64,000 nucleotides of DNA, taken from CAYNFR01 sp964616755. Its GTDB lineage: Bacteria; Bacteroidota; Bacteroidia; Chitinophagales; Saprospiraceae. Positions 1-8,893 of the stretch are shown piece after piece. A program made the position numbers and the translations under genes. The notes under the pieces were generated by a model. That model ran no database searches, had not been told where the DNA came from, and saw only the letters and a program-made list of their open reading frames with translations. Numbering within the stretch: the stretch's first letter is position 1; every line of letters starts with the position of its first letter. The DNA is taken from the NCBI GenBank assembly GCA_964616755.1, contig CAZTSI010000002.1, forward strand, positions 1 to 64,000, written 5' to 3'.

Positions 1-420
1 TTAATACATAGGTGTCAGCACATACGCCATCTTGTCTTGTCTCACCTTCGTAAGTGATCGTAACACTTGCATCGCAATTGTCTGTAGCACTTACTTCACC
101 CGTCTGTGGTGCAGGTACTGCGTCGCACTCTACTGTCGCATCTTGTGGGAAGCTTGTAAACACCGGCTTCTTCGTATCCTGTACATTGATCTTCTGACTT
201 CTTGTGTCACTGTTGCCACAGTTGTCCGTGATCTTCCAGGTTCTCGTTAATACATAGGTGTCAGCGCATACGCCATCTTGTCTTGTCTCACCTTCGTAAG
301 TGATCGTAACACTTGCATCGCAATTGTCTGTAGCACTTACTTCTCCTGTCTGTGGTGCAGGTACTGCGTCGCACTCTACTGTCGCATCTTGTGGGAAGCT
401 TGTGAATACTGGCTTCTGTG
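1..420 (-). repeat. 246-bp (82-residue) tandem repeat inside the adhesin gene
   Basis: The sequence beginning at 1 recurs at 247. Over the roughly 170 bases that can be compared I count about six differences. The unit encodes an 82-residue HYR-like module with conserved Cys, the motif ATDNCDAS and a GETRQDG segment. The array continues past the left edge. Such high identity suggests recent duplication or ongoing homogenisation. Confidence 0.9.
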
Positions 421-3400
421 TATCAACAATCGAAAAAGTTGCATTCTTATCGACTTTATTACCACATTCATCAGTAATAGTATAGATGACCGTTATCTTG
501 CCAGTGATTCCACATTCATCTGTTAAGCTATTAAAATTATAATTACTTGTTACAGTAATACTACCACATACATCTGAAGAACAAGCTTGAAGCTTCGCAA
601 TATTTGAAGCATTCCAAGCGTCAGCAGCTGCTTTATTGTCATTTGCCCCGGCACACTCTTCTGTTTTATTATCAGGATTACATGTTACTACAGGTGCTGT
701 TTTGTCTTCTATTGTAAAGCTTGCAGTTTTTGTTATTTTGTTTCCACATTCATCAGTAATGGTGTATACCACTGTTATTACACCAGTCAAACCGCAAAGA
801 TCTGTCAGGTTAGAAAAATTATAATTGCTCGTAACGGTCACGCCACCGCATAGATCGGAAGAGCAAGACTGGAGTTTAGAAATGTTATCAGCATTCCATT
901 TATCTGCTTCGGATTTATTCCCAGTTGAACCTATACACTCTAAAGTTTCATTGTCCGGATTGCAGGTTGTAACAGGTGCTGTTTTGTCCTCTACAACGAA
1001 AGTGGCATTCTTAGTAATCGCATTCCCACATTCATCTGTAATAGTATATGTAACTGTGAGACTACCAGTCAATCCACAGAGGTCACTAAGACTACTAAAA
1101 TTGTAATTGCTTGTTACCATTACGTTTCCGCACGCGTCACTAGAACAATTCTTCAACTTTGTAATATTTGCGGCATTCCAAGAATCAGCTGCAGCCTTAT
1201 TTGCATTAAGACCAGCACATTCTTGTGTTTTGTTATCTGGATTGCATGTGCTGACGGGTGCCGTCTTGTCTTCAATTGTGAAATCCGCCATTTTTGTAAT
1301 CTTATTACCACAAGCATCTTCAATAGTATAGGTCACTGTCAATTTGCCAGTAAGCCCGCATAAATCTGATAGGTTATTAAAATTATAATCGCTGACCACA
1401 GTCACTTGCGAACAATTGTCTGAAGCACAATTTTTAAGTTTATTAATGTTGTCCTGGTTCCATTTATCAGCCTCGGATTTATTTCCTGAGGTGCCCTTAC
1501 ATTCAATAGTAAGATTGTCTGCATTACAAGAAGTAGGTTTTACGTCGTCTTTAACCGTTATTTTTTGAGATTTTGAAACTGAAGCGTTACATTCATCTGA
1601 AACGGTCCAAGTTCGCGTAATCACAAAATTACATGGGAATGATCCCGTAGTGTCAGCAGCATAAGTTGTAGCAAAAACACAGTTATCGTTTGCGATAACA
1701 TTTGCAACTGCGGGCACTTGACTTGCACAAGTCAACACCACATCCGCTGGAACTCCAGTAAGTGTAGGCGCAACATTATCTTGAATAGTTATTGTTTGAA
1801 CACAAGTAAATGTCTGTGTTTCATTTTCTGTTGAAGTGCCGCAGCAACCATTCACTTTTAGTTCATCAAACTCCCATACCTTTTTGTAGGTACCGTTATT
1901 GGTAGCATCGAACCCGAGGACCTCAAACGTAAATGTTGTCGCACCAGAATATGCGAAAGCAGCGACTCCGCTAAAATCAAGATTCTCATGCTTCCAGCTC
2001 CTGTAAGAGGTGGAAATGTTTGTCACTTTATAGATTTCAGTGCCATTTTTCAAAACTCTCACACCGATTTTTCGAGCATAATTGGTTGTGCCAAAATTCT
2101 CATTTCGATCATCCACTCGTTGCATAAAAGAAATACCTGTTAAACGGCCTTCATCAGAAGCACCAAACTGAACTGTGAATTTGGCTGCAGCATTTGCATT
2201 ATTGACAAAAGTTGAATTGCTAATAGCATCAATACATATAGCTGCTTCGGGAGATCCAAAGGCTCCTTTTACACAAGAGCTTCCAGCTAAATTGGATATA
2301 TTAGAAATAGTGAGGTTATTACATCCTGTAGTATTCTTTGATTTTACAGATAGACCTGATCCTGAAAGGGGTTGTACTCCTTGTGAGCATTTTGTATTTG
2401 CATTTGCAAAATCCCAATAAGCTAATTCTTTAGAAATACAAGGATTTTCTATTAATCGAGTCACTGATCCTGTCCAAGTACGAGTAATAATTACAGGACA
2501 AGATCCAGATACTGCGTCGACATATGAGAAGGTTGCATTCGGATCACAAGCTAATGTCGGAAATCCGGTACTACTTGGGTGTGCGCTTTGGTCGCAGTTA
2601 ATAGTTTTATTCGTAGGACAAACTAAGCCGCCTGTAGCTGTAACTCTAACTTGATCAGAATCGGTACATCCGTCACATCCTGTAACTTGAACAGTGTACG
2701 TAGTTGTGGTTGTAGGACTCACCGTAATAGTAGGAGTCGTAAAGTTTCCTGGTGTCCAGAGATAAGTGATGCCACCCCCTACACCTCCACCACTTCCCGG
2801 TGAGCAAGTTTTTTCCATTATTATCCAATTGTACGCTGTACCGGGAATATCGTTCCATTTTCCATTGGAATACATTTGAAGAAAGTCTTCATTATTATAA
2901 TTATTTGGTTCACCTTGAGCCCAGTTAGTATATGTCAGTGAAGTACCATCATACCATTTCCAATTTCCTTCTGAAGCTTCATCAGTAGCGCCGAGCCATA
3001 TACTTCCTTCATTGATACTTGCCAAATAATCATTTTCACCTTGAGTTTCTATTTTAGGTAATTTCCCGCCACGAGATTCAACAAATGATTTAGCTTCCTG
3101 ATACGTTTTATCTCCACCAGGGAATTTGAAATAATGTGAGTTACCGTAAGATCCTATATACATCATATCGGGAACTGTTCCTGCTGGACATGAGGCAGAC
3201 GAGCTACAAGTCTGGGATAACATAATATTGATGTCACCATTGAGTATGGTGGATCCTCTGGTAGCCTTAAACCAACCTGAACCTCCATAGCCCGTGGTGG
3301 TTATATTGGCGCCATTTCCAACTTGGAAAGAAGGGCCTGTAGGTGTCAATGTATATATTTCTGAACCATTGGTAAGGGTTCCTGTCATTTCAGTGTAATA

Positions 3401-5623
3401 GAACCAACCGGAACTATTAGTAGATGTGCATAGATTAGACTTTGGGCTTCCTGCTGGTGGTGTAGCTGAATATCCTGAATAAGTTATATCAATTACAAAT
3501 GTTTTTCCTGTAGACGAATTATGAGCGGACCCCCTAAGTCGTGCTGAGCCATCTCCACACTCTTCCCAAGTTAGATTGCTTCCAAAATAGTATTTACTAT
3601 CGAGCCAAAGAGCATATTGGGTACTTGTTCCACAATGAGTTGTATTACTTACTTGTCTTACACAACAATCGCAGCCAGTATCTCCGGTAACTACTGCCGA
3701 TAAAGTTACGCTCTCGCCTGCGCATATAGTAACATCATCACCAGCCGAAACATTAAAATCAGTACATCCTGGTACAATAGAAAAATTGATCGTTAATTCA
3801 TCACAGACTTCACCAACACATCCATCTACGTTGAATGCTTGAGCCTTAACTGTATAAGTTCCAACACCTCCGTTCCAATTATTATTATTTTCGGCACCAC
3901 CTGGGTAAGTGAATGGAACATGGCTCTCGCAATTGAGTAGCACGTTGTTGACTGATAGCTTAACTGATTCTGTCCCATTGGCACCTATAGCTACTAAGTA
4001 GTAATTCGCAGGTAACTGCGAATTATCAATTGTCATTCCATTTGTCAAGGTAAGTACTGCTGCATCCGTTGCTTGATCAAATATCCTGATGGATGTTATG
4101 TCACCTGTGCATGGTGGAGAACAATTCGTTCCACCATAAAAGGAGAAATCGGCACAATCTGTATTAATGGCACCTGTCAGGCCAAACCAAGCTCTAATAG
4201 CAAATTCATTAGCAGCCCGACCACTACCCGATCCGTAACCTACTTGAACCCCTTTACTTTGATCGACCGGTATGTGCTTCATATGAGCTACTTGATTCAT
4301 ATTACATGATCCGACACCTTTCCAAAAACTCTTTGTATTATCAATTATGTAGTATGTCCATGTTTCATGAAGATTGTGTTGATCCTCCATATACATTCCA
4401 CCGCCAGCAGACCATTGAGCCCAGTTCTTAGGATTCTTCAGATAAAGACATACCTCCCATTCTTCGCATGTGTTATGCGCATTTCTGATTCGGGTTGTCA
4501 CTTTGGCAGAGCCATCGCTACAATATTCAATTGAAGCCCCATTACTGCTAGGGTACTCTGTATGAGTTGACCAGTCACATCCTGCACCAGGGCCAGTGGC
4601 CCAACCAAACCAAGCACCTTGAAAAGAACAAGAATTTGTAACCGTACAATTAGCACAAGTAGGCAACGGATCTACCTTTTTCCACTGAATAACATCTTGA
4701 TATGCACCCGCAGCTTTATAAAAGATAAGTGTATTTATATTTGACCATGCAGTGGTGATAGCCGAGGCAGCTGCTTGTGCAATCGAATTATTACTACCTC
4801 CAGTACCAGTAAAATACCATATGGCCTGTTGAACATCATTCGTATAAGTTGGATAATTTGTAATTATCCAATTCATTCGGGAAGCCGCCAATGCCGAAAT
4901 ACCTACACCATTGTGATCTGTTACCGTATATATATTATTGCCGACTGGTGGTTCTGGTACACCTTCCTCAATACATAGACCCATACCACCGTATTTAAGT
5001 TTACATGTTGCATCAAATTCTACCATACAAAACCATTGACCATTCACCGTATTAACAGAATATGCACGGTCAGAGGCAACATTGTAAAGTGTATATGTAC
5101 CACCACTGCAATTATTGACAGTCTTCGTACCACAATTAGTAGATTTAAGATCGTTGTCCTCAGCGATTTTCTCAGTGAATGAACCGTATTGTATATAGAC
5201 CGATTCAGCTTTGGCCAAAGATGAAATTCCATCCGCATCCCGAATAACTTGCAGCGAATAATAGGTGCCTGGCAGCATATTCTCAAGTATGATTTTTCCA
5301 TCAATTGCTTTTAATGCTCTTTGCTCTTTTACAAGTTCTTTGAACTTATAAATCCATCGTACTGTGTAAGTACTATTTACCAAGCTAGGATCGTCGATTT
5401 CGATAACCATCTTACCATCGCGCTTGCCCAACAAGGATTCATTCTCGACGGAGATATTGTTGATTTTTACATCGTTTGCAAAGATTGAAAATGAAGTCAA
5501 TTTTATTTCACCAATCGTCGCGGTGGCAGCTATGGGCGTCACAAACAACAAAAGCATCAAATGAGAGATGCATGCGAATAAAAAGACATTTCTAAAATTG
5601 GAGTTGGTAAATAGTTTCATCAT
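1..5623 (-). CDS. Giant secreted adhesin, partial: thioester-like, C-type lectin and HYR-like repeat domains (C-terminus beyond window)
   Basis: The frame is open from the ATG at 5623 to the left edge (1874 codons, no stop), so the C-terminus is missing. Residues 1-37 form a signal peptide or membrane anchor (hydrophobic stretch around 13-35). Residues 200-290 resemble a thioester domain: Cys217 in GLCIEE and Gln265 in VQQAIW match the Cys and TQxAIW motifs of that family. Two related Trp/Gly-rich modules follow at about 328-486 and 648-807. Residues 808-936 are a C-type lectin-like domain (WLGATDE, WKWYDG, NWAQGEPNN, GKWND). A PKD/SprB-like stretch (about 945-995), an unassigned domain (about 1068-1258) and Cys-rich HYR-like repeats (1260-1874) complete it. 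It is probably a surface adhesin; any T9SS tail would lie outside the window. The frame also continues open upstream of the ATG to 5938 with only GTG starts, so a longer N-terminus is possible. Confidence 0.9.
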   Translation of the reverse strand, partial: MMKLFTNSNFRNVFLFACISHLMLLLFVTPIAATATIGEIKLTSFSIFANDVKINNISVENESLLGKRDGKMVIEIDDPSLVNSTYTVRWIYKFKELVKEQRALKAIDGKIILENMLPGTYYSLQVIRDADGISSLAKAESVYIQYGSFTEKIAEDNDLKSTNCGTKTVNNCSGGTYTLYNVASDRAYSVNTVNGQWFCMVEFDATCKLKYGGMGLCIEEGVPEPPVGNNIYTVTDHNGVGISALAASRMNWIITNYPTYTNDVQQAIWYFTGTGGSNNSIAQAAASAITTAWSNINTLIFYKAAGAYQDVIQWKKVDPLPTCANCTVTNSCSFQGAWFGWATGPGAGCDWSTHTEYPSSNGASIEYCSDGSAKVTTRIRNAHNTCEEWEVCLYLKNPKNWAQWSAGGGMYMEDQHNLHETWTYYIIDNTKSFWKGVGSCNMNQVAHMKHIPVDQSKGVQVGYGSGSGRAANEFAIRAWFGLTGAINTDCADFSFYGGTNCSPPCTGDITSIRIFDQATDAAVLTLTNGMTIDNSQLPANYYLVAIGANGTESVKLSVNNVLLNCESHVPFTYPGGAENNNNWNGGVGTYTVKAQAFNVDGCVGEVCDELTINFSIVPGCTDFNVSAGDDVTICAGESVTLSAVVTGDTGCDCCVRQVSNTTHCGTSTQYALWLDSKYYFGSNLTWEECGDGSARLRGSAHNSSTGKTFVIDITYSGYSATPPAGSPKSNLCTSTNSSGWFYYTEMTGTLTNGSEIYTLTPTGPSFQVGNGANITTTGYGGSGWFKATRGSTILNGDINIMLSQTCSSSASCPAGTVPDMMYIGSYGNSHYFKFPGGDKTYQEAKSFVESRGGKLPKIETQGENDYLASINEGSIWLGATDEASEGNWKWYDGTSLTYTNWAQGEPNNYNNEDFLQMYSNGKWNDIPGTAYNWIIMEKTCSPGSGGGVGGGITYLWTPGNFTTPTITVSPTTTTTYTVQVTGCDGCTDSDQVRVTATGGLVCPTNKTINCDQSAHPSSTGFPTLACDPNATFSYVDAVSGSCPVIITRTWTGSVTRLIENPCISKELAYWDFANANTKCSQGVQPLSGSGLSVKSKNTTGCNNLTISNISNLAGSSCVKGAFGSPEAAICIDAISNSTFVNNANAAAKFTVQFGASDEGRLTGISFMQRVDDRNENFGTTNYARKIGVRVLKNGTEIYKVTNISTSYRSWKHENLDFSGVAAFAYSGATTFTFEVLGFDATNNGTYKKVWEFDELKVNGCCGTSTENETQTFTCVQTITIQDNVAPTLTGVPADVVLTCASQVPAVANVIANDNCVFATTYAADTTGSFPCNFVITRTWTVSDECNASVSKSQKITVKDDVKPTSCNADNLTIECKGTSGNKSEADKWNQDNINKLKNCASDNCSQVTVVSDYNFNNLSDLCGLTGKLTVTYTIEDACGNKITKMADFTIEDKTAPVSTCNPDNKTQECAGLNANKAAADSWNAANITKLKNCSSDACGNVMVTSNYNFSSLSDLCGLTGSLTVTYTITDECGNAITKNATFVVEDKTAPVTTCNPDNETLECIGSTGNKSEADKWNADNISKLQSCSSDLCGGVTVTSNYNFSNLTDLCGLTGVITVVYTITDECGNKITKTASFTIEDKTAPVVTCNPDNKTEECAGANDNKAAADAWNASNIAKLQACSSDVCGSITVTSNYNFNSLTDECGITGKITVIYTITDECGNKVDKNATFSIVDTQKPVFTSFPQDATVECDAVPAPQTGEVSATDNCDASVTITYEGETRQDGVCADTYVLTRTWKITDNCGNSDTRSQKINVQDTKKPVFTSFPQDATVECDAVPAPQTGEVSATDNCDASVTITYEGETRQDGVCADTYVL
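430..1560 (-). repeat. Four 282-bp (94-residue) tandem repeats inside the adhesin gene
   Basis: Equivalent segments (for example the codons for NYNF followed by the Leu-Cys-Gly region) recur at about 533, 815, 1097 and 1379, a spacing of 282 bases. Each 94-residue unit carries CNPDN, a run ending in CSSD, NYNF, LCGLTG and YTITDECGN. These copies are clearly more diverged than the 82-residue repeats next to them, so the two arrays have different ages. Confidence 0.85.
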
Positions 5624-6319
5624 GTTCAGTTTAGATGAGATGGAAAGTTTATTTTGAAAATTGCGATTGACTTTTTGCTTAGGAAGTGATCCGATTGAAC
5701 TTCGTTCCGATTTGTTGACCTCAGGTTCAGTATCAACAAGAAAAGGAATCCTCACTTGAACATGCTGTTCATCTGGATTCCTTAATAAATTTTTCGTTCT
5801 TCCAAACGTGTTAGAAATGGGAAGAATGGTGGAATTTAGCTTACTATGACGAAATGAACAATCCGGATCATTATCATCCGTAGTGCTCACACCGTCAGTG
5901 CGTAGTACTTCTGAGTAAATATACACAATAATATAAAGTTAACTTATTAAATACGGATTTAACAGTCAACAATTGGTTTCTTTGGGGTAGACTTGATTAA
6001 GACAGATTAATTTGACAATACCCCTATTTTCTGGCTCAGAAAATATAGATTTTAACAAATTATCCTTCGAATTACCTCATTATACCTACTTATAACATAT
6101 TAATAATCATTAATGTGTATAGTAACGTATTTGAGCTATTTCGTCCGAAAATTTACGACAATCGGTCAAGACTTTTTGGTTCATATGTACTTTTGTAAGA
6201 TACTTTACACATTTAACTATATTTCATCCTAATTTTATACTGAATAATACATATATTCCAAAGAATCTATCGCGCAACTCATGATTGCCACGTTACGGCA
6301 CTCAAAGTTTTCAATTCCA
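5624..6319. other. Gap between adhesin and lysyl oxidase genes
   Basis: From 5624 to 5938 the minus-strand frame of the adhesin stays open with no ATG, only GTG codons at 5926 and 5890. The encoded peptide looks partly protein-like (VSTTDDNDPDC near 5890), so this may be an unannotated N-terminal extension or a leader. From 5939 to 6319 the DNA is AT-rich and I see no gene, RNA or clear hairpin. Confidence 0.5.
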
Positions 6320-8641
6320 TCAGGGCAACAAAACGAGAGTTTTTACCAGCTCTCTATCTCCTATCAACATTTTGCAATAATAGAGCCCAGGACAAAGGTC
6401 TTGAATATTGATAACCTCCCCTACCCTACATATACCACCAAGACATACACGTCCATCTATGGACAAAATCTGATAAGACACATTGTTGTTTCTGTCTGCC
6501 GTGAGGATACTCAAGTAATGATGGGCTGGGTTAGGAAAGAGTTCAACCCCTGTTATATTTATATCATCTAACGAAGTAGTAAGCTCTTTTGCAATACAGC
6601 TCGAAGTATGATTGGCCAAAATTCGATGGTATCGCTCATCAACCACGTCAAAAATTGTTTCGATACAAAACGATGAGTCAATTTGACTAGTCAAGTAAAT
6701 TTTGGCAAAAGGAATAAATTCGTCAGATTTATCAAGTATTTTTTTTCCGTTACTATTATAAATAATCAGCCTTGAGCCCCTCACCAGAACCTTAACATCT
6801 TCGATCAAATGAATAAATTCCAAATCAGCTATGAGTGCTTCTGTAACATTTAGGTCGAGTGCCGAAATGCTAGTAGTCGACCTATAGTTCAGGTCAACTG
6901 AGTTGTCATGCGGATCGTAATTGTCTACTTTCCACCAACTGCTATCGAAAATATTCGTAATAGATCGAGGAAAGTCACAATGTTCATGAAAAAGTTGGCT
7001 GGAATGATTGAGTTGATCTGTAGTACAATCTAATAGAAGGAACAAATCATAAACCGAATACATACCATTCGCATCAAGATCAAAACACGGCTCGACCAAA
7101 GCCAAATCATCTTCTAACAATGATTCGAAATATTTCAAATCTCCAGCGTCAAGATTGCCGGTGTTGTTGCCGTCCGCAAATTTAGCAGTTCCCCCGCATT
7201 CATTATTGCAATCGAGTATGGAGGAACCAAAGATTATCCCTTGGCAATCGGTATAAGAAGGGCAATCATCCAGCAATTGTACATTGGGGCCTGCATCGGT
7301 CCATTTTATTTGAAGACAAACTTGTGCCCAGTTATTGTCATAATCTGCCTCCCACCTCCCAAAAAAGTCAGGAGATTTAGTATGGTTGACACGGACGACT
7401 AATGTGTACTTTCCATCGGGAACATCTGTAATATCCACCCATTGACAAAGAAGGTCGTCTTTGTACACATCATAACACCCTGATGATATGCCCATATAAT
7501 CACAGGTGTATTTATAATCGGATTCTTCTTCACAATGAAAATCTAAGGCACAAAATCCATTCTTAAAACCTATCGGAAGAGGATTGCCCGAGGCATTGAA
7601 TAATAAGTATTCGGCATAACCTAAATAATGCCAATGATTATGACAATTGTCCAATGAAAACTGTGAACTATTAATACTAGGAGAGCCAACAATATAATCT
7701 GCATCACCGATATTTTCTAGTTGAGTCGTGAATCGTATAATGTATCGTTTGCCGAAATCTTGGAGACAAGCTTCTTTGATCAAACAATCGCTATCATTAA
7801 TTATGGAGTCTAAATAAACAGATGTTTGCAAAATCTCTTGATTGACAATAAGATCAGGATGACAATCACCATAGTAGCATGAACTGTCTTCCACATTTGC
7901 CAATGGATTAAAATTACAGGATGCAGGATCCATACAGCCAAGGCGTATATCCAATCTGTCCACTTCTATATCTACGCGGCTAGGGCATTCTTCCTTTTTA
8001 CTGATCCGAATGAAATATCTTCTACCTGCTATCAAATGGATCGTTGGAAATCCAGGATCTTTGGTTGACAAATTATCATTATAAGCAATCGCCCCTGTCT
8101 GATCCTTTGCTGCGACGGCATCGCAAGTACTATAAATCCACATCTCAGTATCACAGTTGGATCGGGCACGAATGCTGTAATAACTATCTAAATTGGGCGA
8201 TATGGAATACCAGGCTATTCGACCAAAAGAGCTGTCTCTACCTATACTGATAGGCTTTGGAAGTTCACAAGCATCACCTGTATCACATGAAATCAGGTGT
8301 ACGAGGCGTCTTTCGAATCGGTTGTTTTCTAAAACTAATAATCCATTCATATAAACCTTGAAAAAACCAGGATCACCTATACCGTCACCCCCTGTATCTT
8401 CTATCATAAATTTGTAGCACTGGTCTAGGGGAAGCTGTATGGTATCAAGGAATAATGTGTTTGGAGTCAAGGCATACTTAGCAGATGAAAAGACCTCTGT
8501 TAAATCATTAGCGGCAACCAATGACCATTTAGTCTCGAAGGAAAACTGATCCGTCATGACATGTATTACTATCTGAGCGCCAGCATTATTAAAGCCGATC
8601 ATCCAAAATACAATACCAAACCATAGACGTCCATATTGCAT
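6320..8641 (-). CDS. Secreted lysyl oxidase-like copper amine oxidase with T9SS sorting domain
   Basis: Numbering is from the longer ATG at 8683 (787 residues). I prefer the ATG at 8641 because it opens a typical signal peptide (MQYGRLWFGIV...AGAQ). A beta module with EDTGGDGIGDPG (about 38-130) and a PPC-like stretch (139-245) precede a CMDPASCNFNP motif (250). The lysyl oxidase domain spans about 275-460. It has copper-site His348, His350 and His352 in CHNHWH; Lys374 four residues before Cys378; and Tyr407 in CYDVY followed by CQWVDITDV. In animal lysyl oxidases the equivalent Lys and Tyr form the lysine tyrosylquinone cofactor. Residues 502-555 look dockerin/EF-hand-like, and 713-787 form a T9SS type A tail (LFPNPA). 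The family oxidises peptidyl-lysine to aldehydes that crosslink proteins; the substrate here is unknown. It lies among giant secreted proteins. Confidence 0.9.
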   Translation of the reverse strand: MQYGRLWFGIVFWMIGFNNAGAQIVIHVMTDQFSFETKWSLVAANDLTEVFSSAKYALTPNTLFLDTIQLPLDQCYKFMIEDTGGDGIGDPGFFKVYMNGLLVLENNRFERRLVHLISCDTGDACELPKPISIGRDSSFGRIAWYSISPNLDSYYSIRARSNCDTEMWIYSTCDAVAAKDQTGAIAYNDNLSTKDPGFPTIHLIAGRRYFIRISKKEECPSRVDIEVDRLDIRLGCMDPASCNFNPLANVEDSSCYYGDCHPDLIVNQEILQTSVYLDSIINDSDCLIKEACLQDFGKRYIIRFTTQLENIGDADYIVGSPSINSSQFSLDNCHNHWHYLGYAEYLLFNASGNPLPIGFKNGFCALDFHCEEESDYKYTCDYMGISSGCYDVYKDDLLCQWVDITDVPDGKYTLVVRVNHTKSPDFFGRWEADYDNNWAQVCLQIKWTDAGPNVQLLDDCPSYTDCQGIIFGSSILDCNNECGGTAKFADGNNTGNLDAGDLKYFESLLEDDLALVEPCFDLDANGMYSVYDLFLLLDCTTDQLNHSSQLFHEHCDFPRSITNIFDSSWWKVDNYDPHDNSVDLNYRSTTSISALDLNVTEALIADLEFIHLIEDVKVLVRGSRLIIYNSNGKKILDKSDEFIPFAKIYLTSQIDSSFCIETIFDVVDERYHRILANHTSSCIAKELTTSLDDINITGVELFPNPAHHYLSILTADRNNNVSYQILSIDGRVCLGGICRVGEVINIQDLCPGLYYCKMLIGDRELVKTLVLLP

Positions 8642-8694
8642 ATAGAAGTAATTAAAATAACATGAATACTCGACAAATGTCAACTATTAGACAG

Positions 8695-8710
8695 ATATTA
8701 TGACGAGTAC
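8695..8710 (-). promoter_or_regulatory. Shared 16-bp upstream motif, copy 1
   Basis: The plus-strand 16-mer atattatgacgagtac lies just upstream of the lysyl oxidase start and matches 15 of 16 bases of a site at 13030-13045 upstream of the next secreted-protein gene. It does not fit the Bacteroidota TAnnTTTG promoter element. It may be an operator or part of a promoter; the function is inferred only from position and repetition. Confidence 0.35.
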
Positions 8711-8893
8711 CACTATATCTTTCGAACCAAATTCGCATTGACACGAAGAACAAAACGAAAAGAGCAACTAATACGAAGGAACTTTGTGTTGGTTAGATTT
8801 TCTACTACAAATTGTAGGATTAACAGCTCTAAGTCAATAGATGCGACGATTACAAAATAAAGTAAGGTTGACTTTGTATTATGTGATCAGCGG

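Noticed and set aside
32..1331. Several plus-strand frames of 60-95 codons over the left edge
   Set aside because: They are shadows of the repeat-rich minus-strand adhesin frame and repeat because the DNA repeats.
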